The notes under the pieces were generated by a model. It did no database searches and was not told the DNA's origin. It was given only the letters and a program-made list of their open reading frames with translations. Shown here piece by piece: positions 37,612-47,018 of a stretch of 64,000 bases of DNA (position 1 is the first letter of the stretch; the number at the start of each line of letters is the position of its first letter). Origin of the DNA: Cochliopodium minus. Its lineage: Eukaryota > Discosea > Himatismenida > Cochliopodiidae. The stretch spans positions 1 to 64,000 of the forward strand of contig JAMYWO010000231.1 in the NCBI GenBank assembly GCA_024220525.1, written 5' to 3'. The translations under genes and the position numbers were made by a program.

Positions 37612-38548
37612 TTACAAACTTTTTAATACACTTTTCAACCAAATGACAGAAGATTTGGAAATTTCCCTCATCTCATCAAAGTTTTTGAGCCAATAATCCT
37701 CCTCATTTTCGTCAAAGTAAGTAACTTTCCACAAGCCACTGTTAAGCAAGCCACTGATGAAAGAATAATCATTCAGTCTACGTTTGAATCTCAAAAAAAT
37801 GTTATCAACACCAATATCTGAGATGAGATCCTCTTTAGAATCATTTGGATTATTGGTGTTTGATTTATCTTCTTTTTTTTTCAGCTCATTGCTATTTAAT
37901 ATGACGGAGATTTGATTCAATAAATCTTCATCAAATAATTGATCTTCAAAATCGATGAAGAGAAGATAGATCCTTTGGCTGATAAGCGAAGATAAGGGTA
38001 TGTTGAAATATTTATCGAAACTTTGGTTGTTGGAGATCCTTACTCCGAAATTGAGATCCACCCTTCTTTCAAGCTTGTTTCTCATCACACTAAGGACCAT
38101 CGCCTCTCTATTCTCTTTCAAATCATAGATTTTGGAGTTGCATTTTGAATATATTGATGAATAGAGGCCATAATGTGATATATCTGACCCTATTGTTATG
38201 ATCTGAGTATCTGTGCAATTTTTTATCAATCTATCCAAATTATTATGAAGATGTCCATAATTGATTGATTTCCTTTTATTTTTATAATCTTCTTTTTCCA
38301 CGTGAATTCTTTTTGTTATGATGTGAAGATTAGAGAGAGATGCCTTTTCCACAAAATCTACCTTGAAATTCACAAATAATCATTGAATTATAATCAAGTA
38401 ATTTGTTAAAAAAAAGGAATATATTTCCTTCTTTTACCTTAAATTTCAGCAATTCTTCCAATTTGGTTGTTGATTTTTGTGGATAAAATGAAAATAAGAG
38501 AAATATTAAAAAGATGGCAACGGTCAAGTTAATACAAAGATGTTTCAT
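37612..38548 (-). CDS. Type II membrane protein, possibly a degenerate FkbM-like methyltransferase
   Basis: Two exons join in phase: 38438-38548 and 37612-38361, giving 286 residues. The N-terminus has one hydrophobic segment (LTVAIFLIFLLFSFYP), fitting a signal anchor of a Golgi or secretory type II protein. The lumenal part has a weak Rossmann-like layout: DTQIITIGSDISHYGLYSS followed by SKIYDLKENREAM, then LLFIDFEDQLFDEDLL. This order recalls FkbM methyltransferases (DIGAN.G, EP, D.EG) but the key glycines and acids are not kept, so the family call is tentative and activity doubtful. It is convergent with the gamma-tubulin complex gene. Confidence 0.6.
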
Positions 38549-38881
38549 TTTTTTTTTTTAAATCAAAAATAAAAGTTTTTCTAAAAAAATTGAAAGTTTT
38601 GTTAGAAATTATTTACTCTTTTAATCAAGAAACTTTAAGTTTTGTTAAGAATAAATTAAAATTTCTTCTCTGAAATTTAAAATTTTTTTGCTCAATTTTA
38701 TTTTTGACCAGAATAGTGTTGAAATAACAAGATCCAAAACTATTTAATTATCAGGGTGTTATAAGGTATTTTTTTTAGTTCAAATTTGATGGTATAACTT
38801 TCAACTCCCAATTAAAATTTGAAAGGTGATTTAAAATTAACAAATTAAAAAAAAAAAACAAAAGAAAATTAAATTTAAAAC
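38549..38881. other. Intergenic region between divergent genes
   Basis: About 330 A/T-rich bases between the type II membrane protein start (minus) and the GST pseudogene start (plus). No coding or RNA feature is seen. Confidence 0.45.
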
Positions 38882-39475
38882 ATGAGCCTAATTAAAATTA
38901 CATACTTTCATTCACAAGCTAGAGCAGAAGCAACAAGATTAGCACTGCATGTAGGAGGACTTAAATTTGAAGATGAAAGATTAGTAACAGAAATATTCAC
39001 TAATGTTAAACTAAACCTTCCTTCCGGATCTTTGCCTGTATTAACTCGGAAAAATGAAGACCAGCTGTCTCAATCAAACACAATCTTAAGATATTGGGAA
39101 AATACCCAATTTTTATCAGAAGATGATTAAACTTTATTTCGACAATACAGTTGATGAGATCATCGACTCTGTGGAAGATGTTTACCTCAGAAATTTCCCT
39201 ATTTTAATATCAAAAACCCAGTCGAGATTAAAAAACTAAACAATGAGATTTTCCCTCATTGGGTACAATCTTATGAAAAGAGAATTGAGATATGGAAAAG
39301 ATTATTAAATTGGAGAGAAACTCACAGTAGCAGATTTAAAGTTGACTGTTTGTTTTGAACTGTCCTCAAAGGAAAAGATTCTTACTATCAACCTGTTATG
39401 GCTGATCCAATTAAAAATGCACCTAAGTTGATGAGTGTTCTTTCCAAAGTTTTCCAAATTTGTAGAATGGAATCA
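38882..39475 (+). pseudogene. Glutathione S-transferase (sigma/Prostaglandin D synthase-like) pseudogene
   Basis: The first 82 codons are an intact GST thioredoxin-fold half: ITYFHSQARAEATRLALH, GSLPVLTRK and LSQSNTILRYW, which carry the glutathione site including the QS dipeptide. The frame then stops at 39130. The all-alpha half continues in other frames: VDEIIDSVEDVY about 39150, PVEIKKLNNEIFPHW about 39220, GEKLTVADLK about 39320 and NAPKLMSVLSKVFQ about 39417. At least three frame changes separate these pieces, with no intron-like borders between them. The gene looks recently broken because each piece is still recognisable. A truncated single-domain product from the first ORF is possible. 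Confidence 0.85.
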
Positions 39476-39692
39476 TAATTTCAATTACTTTTTGCTCTAA
39501 AAATTGAAAAAAGAATAAATTTAAATAAAAAAAAGATTACCTCCATTATTTGAAAAGAAAAAACAAAAACAAGATGCAAAAAAATTTTTGAATACAAATC
39601 CTTTTTAATTGAAAAATATATAAATTTTTTAAAAAATGAAACTTTTTTTTTTTGAATAATTAAATTTTTTTTTTGATTCCCTGAAAAGCAAA

Positions 39693-40885
39693 TTACTTAG
39701 AACCACAGCAACCACCAGACTGTTGAGTTTGAGGTTTAGGAGGTTCACTAGGATCAACAACATCATTATCGTTAGGAGCACGAGTGATATCTGCATCAAG
39801 AATCTTTTGTACCAAAAATTTAGCAGCTTCATCAATACCGATGTTATTCTTTGCGGAGGTTTCAAACCAACCAGAGAATCCGTGTTCTTCACAAAACTTT
39901 TGCATTTCTTCACTGTTCTTTCCAGGACCTTCTTTGGTTCCAACATCACATTTGTTAGCCAAAAGTACAACTAATATTGGTAAAAGAGGAAAAATTAATG
40001 AATTGGTGGATAAATTGAAATTTCTTAATATTTCTTGCAATGAGGAATGATTTTAAAATTAATTCCAAATGGATTGAAATTTGATGTTTGAAAAATATAA
40101 TCATATATTGGTATATATTTGCAAAATGAAAAAAATAATTTATAATAATAATATTCCTTTGAAAATTCTCTTTCAAACAAAATTTATAATCGACATTTTT
40201 TTTTTTTTGTTTTATTTTCTTTATTTTTACCAGGGATAGGTCTATCATCTGGCAATGTTACTTTGACATCAATATCATTTTTCCATTTTACAACTGCTTC
40301 GAATGTTGCTACACGAGTTATATCAAATACAACGAATGCACCTACTGCTTCTTTATAATATACTCTTGTCATGTTACCAAATCTATAAATAAAGAAATAT
40401 AAATATAACCAAAAAATTTAGGATAATATTGGATTTATTAAATTTTACCTTTCTTGTCCTGCAATATCCCATAACTTGTATTATTAAATTAAATAAAAGA
40501 TTGTGATTAGAAAGGGAATCCCATTTTCTTATATTGTTTTAATTTTATTAAAAATCTGAATTCTTTTTTCTTACCTGAAGTCTAACAATAGTTTTTGGAT
40601 CCCAATTAATAACTTTCAAAGCAAAATCAACTCCTATAATTTCATTATTTATCAAGAAAAGATTGATTGGTAAATATTTAAATATGAAAATTTTATTTGG
40701 AAATTATATTTTTTTTTTTTTGATGGTTTCCACATTATTTTTTTCTTACCGATTGTACTTTTGTAATGCATACTAAATATATTATGAACAAATCTTTTAA
40801 TAATAGATGTTTTTCCTGTTCCAATATCTCCAACAACAAGTACTTTGTACAAATATTCAGTTACTCCTTCATCTTCATTGGCCAT
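39693..40885 (-). CDS. rab32-like: Rab32-family small GTPase
   Basis: Five exons join in phase: 40750-40885, 40575-40633, 40449-40474, 40231-40382, 39693-39970, giving 216 residues. GTPase motifs are complete: P-loop GDIGTGKTS, switch I with the threonine in HYKSTIG, switch [17 protein letters not shown] and ETSAKN. The IAGQE form of switch II, rather than TAGQE, is typical of Rab32/38. [20 protein letters not shown] is also Rab32-like. The C-terminus GGCCGSK carries a CC geranylgeranylation signal. Rab32 acts on lysosome-related organelles, mitochondria-linked membranes and pathogen vacuoles. Exon 3 is only 26 bases and encodes LWDIAGQE. Confidence 0.95.
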
Positions 40886-41286
40886 TTTATTTTTATTTTA
40901 TTCTATTTTATTTTATATTTTTGAATATTTTATATTTGAAAAAAAAGTGAGGTATATAAAATATGGTTACCTTTTTGATGTTTTGTGTAGTTTTTGGAAA
41001 AGTGATTCTTTTTTATTAGAAGAATTTGTTTTTGATTTTATTTTTTTTAATTTTAACAAATCAAAGCTGAAAATATAAATAATAGAGTATATTTCTTTTA
41101 GGAAGTGAATGATGAAGTAGATAATGATTTATATGGATAAAAAGAAGTTAAATAAAATCAAGAAGTGGAAAATTAAAAAGAATTTTTTTTTATATTTAGA
41201 TGTCAAAGAAGTGAAAATGGGAAGTTGAAATCAGAAGTGGAAATATATTTCAAAAAAAAAAATTTGTTCAAATCAAACAGAACATT

Positions 41287-42530
41287 TTAATTACAACATT
41301 TTTTATTCTCATCTATTTTTGGTTTATTATGATCATTATTTTTGAATATATCTTCACTTGTAGTATTAACAATAGTTTTTTTTGTATTTTTTGAAAGAAC
41401 CTCTTGGATCTTTTCAATCAAAAATTTGGAAGATTCTAAAATTTGGATGTTCTTTTGGAAAAAAAAGAATTTTGAAAATTGAAAGAAAAGAAAAGAAAAA
41501 AATACCTTTTTGGGACTCGTTTGAAACCATGTCACAAATCCATTTTCTTCACATATTTTATCCAATCGTTCTTTATTTTCTTTACTGTTAAAATCTTCTT
41601 CAGTCAAAAGATCACATTTGTTTGCCAAAAGAATGGCTTTTTTTTTTGAAGAAAGGATGTTTTTTTTTTGTTCAGTGTTTTTTTTTGATTGGGAATTAGA
41701 TTTACCTTGTATTGGTGTTGTTTCGTTTATATTCACTTTTTCATCCAAATCTCTTTTCCATTTCAGTGCCGATTCTAGTGTTTGAGGCCTGAAAATTTTT
41801 TTAAAAAAAAGGAAATTTGGGAAAAATTAGAAAAAAAATACCTACAACAGTCAAATACCACGAATGCCCCATAAGCTCCTTTATAGTAAACCCTCGTAAT
41901 ACTAAAATCAAATTCAACAAATGGTGAAATAATGATTATGTAATTGGAAAATTGGATTTTAAATTTCAAATTTCAAATCCTAAAAATGATCGTCAAAGGA
42001 TAAATTGATATATACATACAATTGATAAATTTGATCTCATTCATCAATGTTGAGATAAAAAAAATTGATTCAAATCATTGGAGATTCAAATATTAGTTGT
42101 TGAGAAAGAATTTTAAATATTTGATGAAATTCGTACCTCCCGAATCTTTCTTGTCCTGCTATATCCCAAAATTGAGCATTTATTTTTTCATTCCCTATCT
42201 CATAATTCTTGAGACCAAAATCCACTGCCACTGTGCTATATTATTAAAAGAGGAGTTGATTGAGATTTTTCATGTTATGAATCATTTGAAATTAATAGAC
42301 CTTTTATAATTTTCTGAAAAGCTATTTTCAATGATTCTTCTGATGTAAGATGTCTTTCCTATTTCAAATTTTAGATATAACAAAATTAATTCTGTTGTAA
42401 ATATAAATATTCAAACCAGTGGCAACATCACCAACAACCAAAATCTTTGATAAAAGGGTAAATATATCTTTCGAAAAGTATAAAGTAAAATTTTTTTACT
42501 TTATACAATGATTCTTCCACTTTCAATTTT
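41287..42530 (-). CDS. Second, divergent Rab32-like GTPase; start uncertain
   Basis: Eight exons can be joined in phase: from about 42530 to 42502, then 42417-42444, 42301-42358, 42137-42235, 41842-41901, 41706-41788, 41506-41636, 41287-41451. Motifs: P-loop GDVATGKTS (split between two exons), [35 protein letters not shown] and a changed G5 motif QTSPK. The C-terminus ENKKCCN supplies a prenylation CC. The sequence before EESLYKILVVGD has no in-frame ATG, so at least one upstream exon is missing from this model. The IAGQE motif and position 400 bases from the first Rab32 suggest tandem duplication followed by fast divergence. Introns 41637-41705 and 41452-41505 are multiples of three without stops, so a longer read-through protein is possible. 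Confidence 0.8.
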
Positions 42531-42952
42531 ATTTTTATTAAATGATTTCAATAGAAAGCAATTGTACACCTTGAAAATTTTAAAAATAAAAAAAATTGAT
42601 TCTATTTGTTGGAGGAATTATTAAACAAAAGATTCATTTCAATTAAAGGTAATGAATCATTAATTAAAATTTATGAAGGAAATTATTAATTTCCTCTTCT
42701 ATATAATTAAATTATACAATATTACATCATAACCAAATTGCGGATTTATTTTGGAATATCATCCTATGTTTTTTACATTTGAAAAATTAATAAAATTAAA
42801 TATATAATTAGATATTACTTTTCAAAAATATTTTAAAAAACTTGATTGTTTTCTTAAGTTATTTTAACATTCTTTTCTAATAAAAATTTATTCTAAAACA
42901 ATTTTTAATTAAAAAAAAAAAATTAAACTTTGACTGTTTATATAAAGAGCAA
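42531..42952. other. Intergenic, divergent promoters
   Basis: About 420 A/T-rich bases. They must contain the missing first exon of the divergent Rab gene on the minus strand and the promoter of the F-box gene on the plus strand. I could not place the exon. Confidence 0.4.
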
Positions 42953-43966
42953 ATGGAGCGGCCACTAGATTTTTGGTATTTCCCAATAGGAGACCCAGTA
43001 ATAAAAAAAAAATGGGAAAACAAAAGGATAAGGGAATTTAAAAACTTTAAAAGGAAGGAAAGAAAACAAAAAAATAAACAAAGAAAAGTAAATATAATAG
43101 AAAAAATGAACATAACAGAGTTAAATTCAACAGAAAAACAAATATGGAGAATGATATTTTCTTTCTTAAAATTCTCAAAACTGGAAAAGATAGCAATGGT
43201 CTGCAAAACCTTTTATTTTATGTTGAAAGAGGATGAAGTGTTTTGGATGATTTATTCTCAAAAACAGGTTGAGGACTTCAAATATCTTTCACGCTTAGAT
43301 AATTTGCATTTTAAAAAAAAAGAGATCAAAGAGAAGTACGGGAGTTGGAAAAGTTTTTATTTAAAAACTATTGGATCATTTTGGGATGAATCTTTTTTAG
43401 ATCTTTTTTTTGAATTCGCTTCAAATGATAAACAAATAATCAAGAGGACTTATTTATTTGCAGATGAGGAAAAATATTGCCCAACAAAAAATTATTTGAT
43501 AGAAGGAATTTTGTATCCCTTTAAACCAATCTTGTTCGATAAAACCAACGAATTGACTCCTCACATTCAAATTGGAGTTTTTGTCAAAAAGAATATTGAA
43601 AAAGAAAATATGTTTGAACAAACATGGAGTGTTATCAGAGAAGAAAATTGTTATGTTTATGCAAATAATGGAAACAAAAAAGAATACTTAGGGGATTGTA
43701 ATAGTATTCTAAATTATAAAAGCAAATTATTCATATTGTTGCACAAAGGAAGTTATGAAAACAATAATGCTACTGTTAGTTTATTCACAAAAAATAAACA
43801 AGAAAAAGAGTTGAAATATCAATTCTCCTTCATTGATATACTCCTAGAAAAAGAAGAGAAGGTTCATGCTTTTGCTCATTTTAGTGCTTGTGGGATTTCC
43901 TTTCGACACTGCAGTCCCTTATTCAATGGAGAGTCCTATCTTCCTCAAAAATTAAATTTTATATGA
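42953..43966 (+). CDS. F-box protein
   Basis: Single-exon ORF of 337 residues. A basic N-terminal stretch (KRKERKQKNKQRK) precedes an F-box at about residues 60-105 (IWRMIFSFLKFSKLEKIAMV followed by CKTFYFMLKEDEVFWM), the motif that binds Skp1 in SCF ubiquitin ligases. The F-box is followed by a beta-rich domain that presumably binds a substrate; I do not recognise its family. The same layout, F-box then beta domain, is found at 49090-50225. Confidence 0.75.
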   Translation: MERPLDFWYFPIGDPVIKKKWENKRIREFKNFKRKERKQKNKQRKVNIIEKMNITELNSTEKQIWRMIFSFLKFSKLEKIAMVCKTFYFMLKEDEVFWMIYSQKQVEDFKYLSRLDNLHFKKKEIKEKYGSWKSFYLKTIGSFWDESFLDLFFEFASNDKQIIKRTYLFADEEKYCPTKNYLIEGILYPFKPILFDKTNELTPHIQIGVFVKKNIEKENMFEQTWSVIREENCYVYANNGNKKEYLGDCNSILNYKSKLFILLHKGSYENNNATVSLFTKNKQEKELKYQFSFIDILLEKEEKVHAFAHFSACGISFRHCSPLFNGESYLPQKLNFI

Positions 43967-44134
43967 TAAAAAGGTTTCAAGACCTGATATTTAAAAGAAA
44001 CTCAAATAAATGAGTGATTGTTATGGTGGTTCATATTAAAATAATAAAAATTCATAATTTTAAAGCAAGAAATAAAGATTTTAATTAAAGAATTAATAAA
44101 TTGGAGGATCTGAAAAAAATTTTCAAAAGTAGAT

Positions 44135-45324
44135 TTATAAGAGAACTGAATATCTGTATAATAACCCGATAATCATGAATATTACAGGTTTGGGAATTTT
44201 GGGAATGGTATTATTTTGTTTCAAAACTGCCAAGACCATCAAGAAGGACCAAATTGAGTCATCCAGAAGGACAACATTGGTGAAATTCTCTCTCCAGAAA
44301 GCACATTCATCAACACTCCACACAACTTGTTTTTTTTCAACCAATTTAATACTTTGTTCCTTCATCATTTCGTTCAAATGGTGACCAAAGTAGTGTTTGT
44401 TGGTTGCAAAAAGAGAAAACACATTTTGCAAAAAATCTCCCAAAATTTCTTTATTCTTCTTCAATGTCCACAAAAGGTGTTGAAAAGAGGCACATAAACC
44501 CTTTCTTGCGCTTTCAATAAGCTTTCTAATTCCCCTTCTTTTGTCTTCTTTTTCAACGCTCAACAAGCACAATCTCCCGAGAAGGTATTGAGCTGGACTG
44601 AATAAAAAAGAATTTAAATTTTTTAATTTTATTTGTTTAAAATTTACGGGAAGTGGAGGTTAGATTTTAAAATCTCTTTTGATATATCTATCAATTCTTT
44701 AGGTTCTTCCACAATTTTCTTGTTATCGATCCTTTCCAGTAAAAAAACTTCTTCATCTTCCTCGAAGTCTTCCTCGTAGTCTTCCTCGAAGTCTTCCTCG
44801 AAGTCTTCTTCTTCTTCGTTGTTAACACTTTTTTCATTTTCCAATTCTTCTTCTTCATCTTCTTCTTCATTCTCTTCATCTTCTTCAATAATGCCTTTGA
44901 AGAATGTTTTTTGAATTTGAAGGCGAGCAATTAATACTGAAAGGATGCATTTGTTCCAGAATTCCATTATTTCATTCTTGCATTCCAAGTTGGCAGCATT
45001 CTTGCGAAAAATTGACAAAACATCCAAAACTTCTGCTCTCTTTGATTTCTCTTCGAAGATACCAACAGCCACAGCAACAGGGTCTTGGTACTTTGCCAAT
45101 TCTTTGCAAATCTTTCTGGCAAGAACTTTGTTACGGAAAGTAGTCCATCCAAAGTACAGATGAAGGAAGATGGAGATTAGTACATAATTTAGAAAAGGAT
45201 CCTCTTTTCTTTCCCTTTTCATCTCAAAGAGCTTTTCCAACAATTCTGGAAGTTGAAAGATGTCTACAGCTTCCCCTATCTGTTTGATTGTCAAATTTTC
45301 ATGAGGAATTTGTTTTAATCTCAT
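44135..45324 (-). CDS. Unknown helical protein with an acidic repeat tract
   Basis: Two exons join in phase: 44648-45324 and 44135-44597, giving 379 residues. I start at the ATG giving MRLKQIPHENLTIKQ, because the open frame upstream has no ATG. The N-terminal 150 residues look alpha-helical, possibly HEAT-like. They are followed by an acidic low-complexity tract of Glu/Asp with EEDFE and EEDYE units. The second exon is again helical, with SVDECAFWRENFTNVV and a hydrophobic end. I recognise no family. Confidence 0.65.
44755..44816 (-). repeat. 15-base coding tandem repeat in the acidic tract
   Basis: About four copies of a 15-base unit built on GTCTTCCTCGAA (plus strand) encode EEDFE-type pentapeptides. 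Units are nearly identical, so the array is young and could vary in number. Confidence 0.7.
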
Positions 45325-45565
45325 TCTTTTTTTTAAAAAAAAAATTAATTGAAAATATGAATTATCTTTTAGATTTATCTTACATCTTTTCGAGGATTTT
45401 GTCAATTTCTATTTTTGCAGAGCAATTAAGAAAAAATTATGTCCAAATTAAAAAAAAAAATTTTTTTGAAAAATATTTCATGGAAATTAAAATCTATTTC
45501 TTTTTCAAAAAAAGATTTGATATATTAATTAAGAAATTGCTTTAATCTGTTTTGTATCAAATGAA

Positions 45566-45721
45566 TTAAATGGTAAAATGGTATATATTCACTATTTGTT
45601 TGAAAAATCTTGCAAAACCTTTTTTTTTTTCAATCTTTGCTTTCTTTTCATCTGATTGTTCTTCCCATTCACCTTGTTCTTCTCCAGTGTATTTCAATTC
45701 AAGCTTTCTTTTTGATGACAT
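45566..45721 (-). CDS. Small charged protein, 51 residues
   Basis: An ATG-to-stop ORF, too short for routine gene calling: MSSKRKLELKYTGEEQ at the start, then WEEQSDEKKAKIEKKKGF and a hydrophobic end. Its composition is protein-like and it fills a stretch otherwise free of genes. No family is recognised. It might be the end of a spliced gene or chance. Confidence 0.35.
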   Translation of the reverse strand: MSSKRKLELKYTGEEQGEWEEQSDEKKAKIEKKKGFARFFKQIVNIYHFTI

Positions 45722-45894
45722 TTAATTTTCGATTTTTTTTTATTTTATAGTTCAATTGTAAATTTTATTTTAAATTAAAGGATCAAAATGACTGAATCTT
45801 AAAGATTGAATATATTATTTTTTTTTAAATGAAGACAATCAAAAAGAAAGTCTCCCTATTTTATTAAGAATCTATCATTTTTTGAGAAACAAAA

Positions 45895-45895
45895 N
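45895..45895. other. Single ambiguous base, left border of the IQ block
   Basis: Marks an abrupt change from a short low-complexity stretch to dense IQ codons. With the N at 46902 it frames the 1-kb IQ block. Confidence 0.7.
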
Positions 45896-46901
45896 CTTTC
45901 TTGAATTGATTTCTGACGATGAATGTTTTGATGTTTTTCTGAATGAGAATTGCTTTTTTGATTCTTTCAAGTTCTTTTTGGCAAAGGAATGATTTGATGT
46001 GAGATTGAATTTTGATGATTCTTTCCAAATCAGCTTTGAAAAGAGATTTTTGCTTTGACATTCTCGAAATGCTTTGCAAAGTTATTGATGTTGTTTTAAG
46101 ATTTCGGAATCTCTTTCTTTGCAAAAACATTCTCGCAAAAGATTGGATGGTTGTTGCAGATAGTTTGAGTTTATGATAATTTTTGAATTCTTTCATCTTT
46201 CTTGCAAATGATTGAATCAAGATCGAAGAGGATTTGAGCTCTTGAAATTGATTTTTTTGTTTTTTCATTCTCCAAATATTTTGAAAACAGATCGATGCTC
46301 TTTTGATTGTTTCAAATTTTCTTTTTTGGATAAATGAACGAACATTCCTTTGGATAACGACGGAAAAATTGATGATTTTCATTTCTTCTTGTTTTGAGAT
46401 CCATTGTCTGATTACACTTTGAAGAGAGATGATTCTTTTGAGTTGCTTGAAATCATTGACATTCTTTTTCATTCTGGCAAATGATTGAATGACAATTACT
46501 GCCTTTTTCATCTCCAAGTATCTTTTTCTCAGCAAGAAGGATCTAACGAGTGATTGTATCTTCACAACATTTTTCACATCAGAGTTGAATTTTGTTTTGG
46601 AAAGGAACATTCTTGAGAAACTTTGAATCTTGATTATCTTTTCTTTTGTTTCTTCAAATTGTTTCTTGTTTTGGATCATTCTAACAAATGATTGGATGAG
46701 GATTGTTGCATTCTTCATCTCCAAAAAATGATTTCTCATCAAGAAGGATCTAACGAGTGATTGTATATCTACAATTTTCTTCACATCAGAGTTAAACTTT
46801 GTTTTGGATAGGAACATTCTTGAAACACTTTGAATCTTGATTATCTTTTCTTTTGTTTCTTCAAATTGTTTCTTGTTTTGGATCATTCTGAAAAAAGATT
46901 G
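45896..46901 (-). CDS. ASPM-type IQ-repeat fragment, no ends of its own
   Basis: Open throughout in one minus-strand frame, 335 codons, made entirely of about 15 IQ motifs such as IIKIQSFSRMF, VVKIQSLVRSF, AILIQKNIKTF and SVVIQRNVRSF. It has no start, no other domain and no stop inside; both ends are single Ns. The motif style (IQSFVRSF, IQS..RM) is the same as in the cut ASPM gene at 11150. I infer it is a piece of the ASPM IQ array, or of a close paralog, placed here by the assembler. Within it a unit of about 219 bases (73 residues, three IQs, containing QNKKQFEETKEKIIKIQS) occurs twice. Confidence 0.7.
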
Positions 46902-46902
46902 N
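46902..46902. other. Single ambiguous base, right border of the IQ block
   Basis: Lies between IQ codons and the head of an F-box gene that is repeated at 50144. The corresponding base in that copy is C. Confidence 0.7.
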
Positions 46903-46984
46903 AAGATGAACAAAAATGGAAAATATCCTTGAAATTCAGAAAATAAGCAATCTCTCCTATCAAATTTTTGTTGAGAGAATTCAT
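46903..46984 (-). CDS. 5' fragment of an F-box gene, cut by the assembly join
   Basis: Encodes MNSLNKNLIGEIAYFLNF and a few more residues (to HFCSS). It matches the first 27 codons of the F-box gene at 50225 almost base for base. It then meets the N and the IQ block. Either a truncated duplicate or a sequence whose remainder was lost at the join. Confidence 0.7.
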
Positions 46985-47018
46985 TTTTTTTAATTTTATT
47001 TAATTATTTTCAAAAAAA

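Noticed and set aside
38882-39130. A functional 82-residue single-domain GST-like gene
   Set aside because: The remainder of the GST fold follows directly in broken frames, so a pseudogene is the simpler reading, though a short product is not excluded.
45896-46984. A real fusion protein of an F-box head and IQ repeats
   Set aside because: The frame is open only through an undefined base, and the F-box head has an intact full-length copy at 50225; an assembly join explains it better.
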